This document shows positions 32,677 to 35,941 of a stretch of DNA of 35,941 bases, piece by piece. The position numbers and the translations under genes are program-made. The DNA lies in contig NZ_WJOK01000038.1 in assembly GCF_009649785.1 (NCBI RefSeq), positions 1 through 35,941 on the forward strand, read 5' to 3'. Within the stretch, counting starts at the first letter, position 1; each line of letters starts with the position of its first letter. The notes under the pieces were generated by a model, which saw only the letters and a program-made list of their open reading frames with translations, did no database searches and was not told where the DNA came from. This DNA comes from Agrobacterium tumefaciens. GTDB lineage: Bacteria; Pseudomonadota; Alphaproteobacteria; Rhizobiales; Rhizobiaceae.

Positions 32677-33264
32677 TCATCCGAAAGCGGCCATCTGAAC
32701 CTCGGCCGCCTTGCGGTCGAGCGATGCACCCGGGTTTTCGACCGGCCGGTCGAATGGCTTCCAGGTCTCGCCGACAACCTGTCCGTAGGCGGCCACCGCA
32801 CCCTCGGCTGCCATGCGCAGCGCGTGGGACTGGATACCCATGTCGGCCGCGAATTCCCGCTTGCGCTGGGCGGCGCTGTCGTAGCCGACCGGACCATCGA
32901 GATCTTCATCTCGGGCATCGTTGGATGCCTTGGCAGTTGCGTCGCGCGCTTCGGTGACGGCGCGGGAGTAGAACTGCCCGGCGCCGTGAGCGGATCCGAC
33001 GAAGGCCCCGACGATACGCTGGAGATGGATCTGCATGGCCTTCTCGCCGAGCCCTTCTGAGAGGCTGTCGGCGGTCTCGATGATCAGCCGCTCGTGCAGG
33101 CTGCGGATGCCATCGCTGTCGACGACCGTGCTGCCGAAGCTTTCGGCGATCTTGAGCGCCTGGGCCGCATCGGGGCATGTGAGGCGGACCATTTCGAGGG
33201 TTGCTCCTTTGCGGAGCTGCGATACCCGTGCGTTAGAGCGGTTGGGAGTTGCGGGCTTGGCCAT
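32677..33264 (-). CDS. Conserved plasmid protein of unknown function (195 residues)
   Basis: The ATG at 33264 has GGAAGGAA about 8 nt upstream. The mostly helical protein begins MAKPATPNRSNARVSQLRKG. It contains VRLTCPDAAQALKIAESFGSTVVDSDG, a long helix IIETADSLSEGLGEKAMQIHLQRIVGAFVGSAHGAGQFY, and a charged middle (AKASNDARDEDLDGPVGYDSAAQRKREFA). No signal peptide, membrane helix or catalytic motif is visible. I have a recollection of close relatives on rhizobial plasmids with no assigned function. It is flanked by leading-region genes on the same strand and has its own terminator and a structured leader. Confidence 0.8.
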   Translation of the reverse strand: MAKPATPNRSNARVSQLRKGATLEMVRLTCPDAAQALKIAESFGSTVVDSDGIRSLHERLIIETADSLSEGLGEKAMQIHLQRIVGAFVGSAHGAGQFYSRAVTEARDATAKASNDARDEDLDGPVGYDSAAQRKREFAADMGIQSHALRMAAEGAVAAYGQVVGETWKPFDRPVENPGASLDRKAAEVQMAAFG

Positions 33265-33652
33265 AAACTGTTCCTTCCTTGGCTGGCGAAGCGGTTCCGG
33301 CCCGTGCCGGTCTGCCCTTCGATGCGGACGACCAGAACCGGCAAAGGACGGGCGGCTTCATAGGTCCGATCCCGCTGAACCAGCAGGGCAGGTTTGCGGG
33401 CCGGCAGGTTTCGACCTGCTTGGGACCGCGAGCCTGTTCTCGCGCAGAGAGGCTGGGTCGGCCGCCCCGCGGCGCGACAGCGGCCTTGAAACGCCCGGCC
33501 GCTGGTTCAGACCGCAGCGAACAAGAAGGGCAGTCCAGCACGGGTCCGATATCTGTCTCTGGCGGGGAGGAACAGACATCGCCAAGCCCGCCCATGCCGA
33601 TGACATCCGAGGAGGTAAGCCCATCGCTATCACCACACTCTCGCGCGTCTGC
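33265..33652. other. Structured non-coding leader upstream of the 195-residue gene
   Basis: No gene is supported here. The stretch holds a run of perfect hairpins: CCGGC-N4-GCCGG (33297-33310), GCAGGT-TTCG-ACCTGC (33404-33419), CGCGAG-N6-CTCGCG (33427-33444) and CAGCGGCC-N11-GGCCGCTG (33478-33504). The plus-strand frame across it has a composition that does not look like a protein. Confidence 0.6.
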
Positions 33653-33964
33653 CTATGTCGCTGGATGATGCAGAGGTCGCTTATCGCAATGGCTCAGTTC
33701 ACCGATGTCACTCTCTTGCGTCGCCAGCCTGCGGTGGATCATATCGAGTTCGACCCAACGCTCGAAGGTGAGGCGGTCGACAAGCTCCTGATGGCAGATA
33801 CGTTGACCTGATCGGCGACGCGCCCTGCTCCGGGCTTTTACTGTCGTCGCCTGCCTTCCCGCGCGCGCTGTGATTTGGCGGGTCAGACATTCCAGATGCC
33901 GCTGGATCTCTCGCCGGGCGACGATTGCTTTTGCCAGCGGTTTCGAAGCGCGGACGCTGATCAT
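33653..33964 (-). CDS. Possible 103-residue basic protein of unknown function
   Basis: The ATG at 33964 has GGGGGA about 8 nt upstream. The protein starts MISVRASKPLAKAIVARREI. It is rich in Arg and Lys in the first half (RHLECLTRQITARAGRQ, VKARSRARRRSGQR), then has a helical segment (LVDRLTFERWVELDMIHRRLATQESDIGEL) that reads like a real protein. The frame is open far upstream into the ParB-like gene, where it is only a shadow. It lies between two minus-strand leading-region genes. The call is uncertain; no family is recognised. Confidence 0.5.
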   Translation of the reverse strand: MISVRASKPLAKAIVARREIQRHLECLTRQITARAGRQATTVKARSRARRRSGQRICHQELVDRLTFERWVELDMIHRRLATQESDIGELSHCDKRPLHHPAT

Positions 33965-34035
33965 CGCCGATCCCCCGAGCTTCGCCAGTTGATGAAGGAG
34001 GCCGGCGCGTCGACGGATAAACCGTCCGCACCGGT

Positions 34036-34075
34036 GGCAAACTCCACCCCCGAGAAATCGGGGGTGGGTGTTGCC
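34036..34075. repeat. Long stem-loop downstream of the ParB-like gene
   Basis: CCACCCCCGA (34044-34053) and TCGGGGGTGG (34058-34067) are perfect 10-bp arms with a GAAA loop. GGCAA (34036-34040) and TTGCC (34071-34075) extend the stem after a small internal loop. It lies 22 nt after the ParB-like stop and 70 nt before the 103-residue gene start. It could be a terminator without T-run, or a leader structure. Confidence 0.65.
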
Positions 34076-34097
34076 ATGTTCGACTGGGAGACTGCGG

Positions 34098-35855
34098 TCA
34101 CGCTGCGTCCCTCTGGTCGAAGCCGGCGTCGTCCTCTTCGTGGTTCGAAAGAACTGCATCCTGCAGATCGTCCTCACCCGCAGCGCCGTCGAAGTGTCCT
34201 TCTTGATCCTCGGCTGGGTCGTCACCATGATCGTCACCGTCGTCTTGCGAGGCCGCGCCGAGTATACCCGCAGCTGCGCTCGTCCGGATCCAATCGAGCA
34301 ACTCGTCGGCTGGCGGTGCGAAGCGCGCCAAAGCATGGACGAAGTGCTCGTTCGCGAAGTGCTCGACGAGCGCTGCACGGGTTTCACGAACCTTGGGCCG
34401 AGGCTGGATAGACACCTCGGCGCACGATGCTTCCAGTGCCTGGCGCGACAGGCACAACAGGAACTCGTCCGAACCCATGTTCGGCAGGTATCCGTCGGCG
34501 CCGATCGCCTCGCCGGCAATGCGGGAGACCATGCCGCTGTTCGACATGCCGCGGCGGCACGACAGAACATCGATCAGCACCGAGCGAACGGCGACCCGAA
34601 GCGTGTCCTGGTCGAAGGCGAGCTTGCCGTGCTCGTCGAACAAGGCGACGGCATGGCGCGAGAAGCGCTTGCCGCCATAAAACGTCCCATCCCCACCGGA
34701 ATCAACGCGGACGTTCTGCCCGGCGAAGGCCAGCACCAGGAGTGCCATTAGCATGTCGTCTTCAATCGGCGCGCGGCCAAGAGCATCGTGAAGCGCATCG
34801 GTGCGGAAATCGCCGATCATGTCATGGCCCTTCTGGGTCACATCAGGGCGAACCTTCGGCGAGGCAATCGCGTCGCCCTCATCGCTGCCCAAGGCAGATC
34901 CATCACCATCCGCGCCCTTCGGCTTGAACGCCTCGGGCATGCGGTAATGCACTGTCTGCACCTTGCCGTCGCGATCTAGGTAAAGCGCCGCGTGATCGGA
35001 CTTGGACGCCTTGCCGTAGACCTGGGACGCCTTCTTCGGCAACTCGGGCTGGCCCCAGCTGTTGACCTCGACGATGGCCCCTCGCTTCGGCAGGTTGGCG
35101 GTCATCCACTCATGCTGGGCGCCGAGGAAGCCCTCGACATTGGTGGTGTAGCGACCGTCCTGATCGGCCGGCGCGAAGAGGTCTTCGACCCACTCGATGC
35201 CATAAGCCTGGGCCAGATCGTCGCCAAAGCTCGCATCCCGGGCGTACATGCGCTTCTTGGTCAGTGCATTGGAGATCTGCCACCAAGGAGCGGTGTCACC
35301 CTTCTTCGGCTTATGCGCCTTCCAGACTTCTTTCTGGTCCGCCTGACCAGCCGCGGCGATGATCCTCAGCTGCTGCTCGGACGGCATGTCGCCCAGCGCC
35401 ATCTGCTCGAGCATCGCGGGAAGGACATTTGCGAGCAGACGCAGCTTGCGGATCTGGCGCACGGGAAGCGCGAGGGCGACCGCAATCGCTTCCTCGGTCC
35501 AGCCGAGAGCAACGAGACGTTCGATGCCCCGCCACTGATCGACCGGGTTGAGCGCCTCGCGAACCGAGTTCTCGACCATCGAGCGCATGGCACCGTTGTC
35601 GTTGGCGGCGTCCGCGACGAGGATTTCGATTTCTTCCAGGCCGGCGGCGATGGCCAGTCGCACACGGCGATGACCTGCGTCGATGATATAGCCATTTCCG
35701 CCATCGCTCTCGGGGGCAACCACCGGCGGCTGGACGATGCCGACGGCCTTGATCGTCGCCAGCATCAGCGCATCCGCCTGCGGCGACGACTTCGTCTGGC
35801 GCATCCGGTCGGGGTTTTCCTTGAGCGCGCGCGGGTCAACCTTCATGATCTGCAT
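34098..35855 (-). CDS. ParB/KorB N-terminal domain protein, 585 residues
   Basis: The start MQIMKVDPRALKENPDRMRQ follows AAAGGAA about 8 nt upstream; the longer frame to 35930 covers a hairpin leader. The ParB nuclease-like N-terminus has IIDAGHRRVRLAIAAGL (the GHRR motif, near residues 60-63) and MVENSVREALNPVDQWRGIERL. A KorB-type helix-turn-helix follows: GWTEEAIAVALALPVRQIRKLRLLANVLP. The protein is much longer than partition ParB proteins (usually 300-350), with about 350 further residues of unknown type and an acidic C-terminus (DDGDDHGDDPAEDQEG). No ParA is adjacent. It is likely a plasmid DNA-binding or ParB-like nuclease protein, not the partition protein itself. Confidence 0.85.
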   Translation of the reverse strand: MQIMKVDPRALKENPDRMRQTKSSPQADALMLATIKAVGIVQPPVVAPESDGGNGYIIDAGHRRVRLAIAAGLEEIEILVADAANDNGAMRSMVENSVREALNPVDQWRGIERLVALGWTEEAIAVALALPVRQIRKLRLLANVLPAMLEQMALGDMPSEQQLRIIAAAGQADQKEVWKAHKPKKGDTAPWWQISNALTKKRMYARDASFGDDLAQAYGIEWVEDLFAPADQDGRYTTNVEGFLGAQHEWMTANLPKRGAIVEVNSWGQPELPKKASQVYGKASKSDHAALYLDRDGKVQTVHYRMPEAFKPKGADGDGSALGSDEGDAIASPKVRPDVTQKGHDMIGDFRTDALHDALGRAPIEDDMLMALLVLAFAGQNVRVDSGGDGTFYGGKRFSRHAVALFDEHGKLAFDQDTLRVAVRSVLIDVLSCRRGMSNSGMVSRIAGEAIGADGYLPNMGSDEFLLCLSRQALEASCAEVSIQPRPKVRETRAALVEHFANEHFVHALARFAPPADELLDWIRTSAAAGILGAASQDDGDDHGDDPAEDQEGHFDGAAGEDDLQDAVLSNHEEDDAGFDQRDAA

Positions 35856-35869
35856 GATGTCGTTCCTTT

Positions 35870-35936
35870 CGGGAGGTTCCGGACCGGCGCCTTGCCAGCC
35901 CTTCCTGTCTTCATCGTTTCTCGAAGACACCTCCCG
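35870..35936. promoter_or_regulatory. Nested hairpins in the leader of the ParB-like gene
   Basis: CGGGAGGT (35870-35877) and ACCTCCCG (35929-35936) are perfect outer arms. GTCTTC (35907-35912) and GAAGAC (35923-35928) form an inner hairpin directly beside the right arm. The structure begins 15 nt upstream of the start codon. The direct repeat CCGGACCG occurs at 35879-35886 and 35934-35941. The window ends here, so the full region is not seen. Confidence 0.55.
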
Positions 35937-35941
35937 GACCG

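Noticed and set aside
33965..34570. Upstream extension of the minus-strand frame at 33653 into the ParB-like gene
   Set aside because: It overlaps the ParB-like gene in another frame and reads as Arg/Thr/Ser-rich shadow; only the part from the ATG at 33964 has a ribosome binding site.
1..35941. CRISPR arrays, tRNA or rRNA genes, complete insertion sequences
   Set aside because: No regularly spaced repeats, cloverleaf-like sequences, transposase genes or terminal inverted repeat pairs were found by eye.

Overview
The window looks like part of a large conjugative or mobilizable plasmid (or an integrated one) of a Hyphomicrobiales/Rhizobiales bacterium (Rhizobiaceae or Brucellaceae type). The best evidence is a Ti-plasmid-style conjugation block in the order traR, traM, traH, traB, traF, traA, oriT, traC, traD, traG. 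This order resembles Ti and Sym plasmids such as pNGR234a, as I recall it. The small plasmid genes to its right are also common on rhizobial plasmids. No rRNA, tRNA, CRISPR array, complete insertion sequence or replication (repABC) gene was seen.

Region 1 (about 0.1-6.6 kb) is an RND multidrug efflux pump (inner-membrane pump plus periplasmic adaptor, no outer-membrane channel) with an AcrR-like TetR repressor. AcrR-type half-sites lie upstream of the adaptor and upstream of a small membrane protein next to the repressor. Region 2 (6.7-10.7 kb) holds a second TetR regulator divergent from an NmrA-like oxidoreductase across a striking double operator, then a zinc alcohol dehydrogenase and an AraC regulator. 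Region 3 (10.9-16 kb) is a TonB-dependent (siderophore-type) receptor with its own AraC regulator, followed by two paralogous small proteins flanking a four-helix membrane protein.

Region 4 (16.2-25.9 kb) is the DNA transfer and replication (Dtr) system. TraR is the quorum-sensing activator, TraM its anti-activator, TraA the MobQ relaxase-helicase, TraC and TraD accessory proteins, TraG the coupling protein, and TraF, TraB and TraH processing or accessory proteins. A MobQ-type oriT and a perfectly palindromic tra box lie between traA and traC, and a second tra box lies upstream of traM. The AHL synthase traI and the trb mating-pair genes are not in this window.

Region 5 (25.9-35.9 kb) is, by the inferred polarity of oriT, the leading region that enters a recipient first. 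It starts with a small unknown gene, a WGR-domain protein and a thermonuclease on the + strand. Then come mainly minus-strand genes: a 57-residue protein, a 56-residue protein, DUF736, an ArdC-like antirestriction protein, two unknown proteins and a 585-residue ParB-like protein. The longer gaps upstream of these genes are rich in hairpins. A LysR/alcohol dehydrogenase pair interrupts this series next to a truncated copy of the 56-residue gene. The minus-strand orientation means that the transferred + strand would be their template. This makes the block a candidate set of early-expressed, anti-defence genes.
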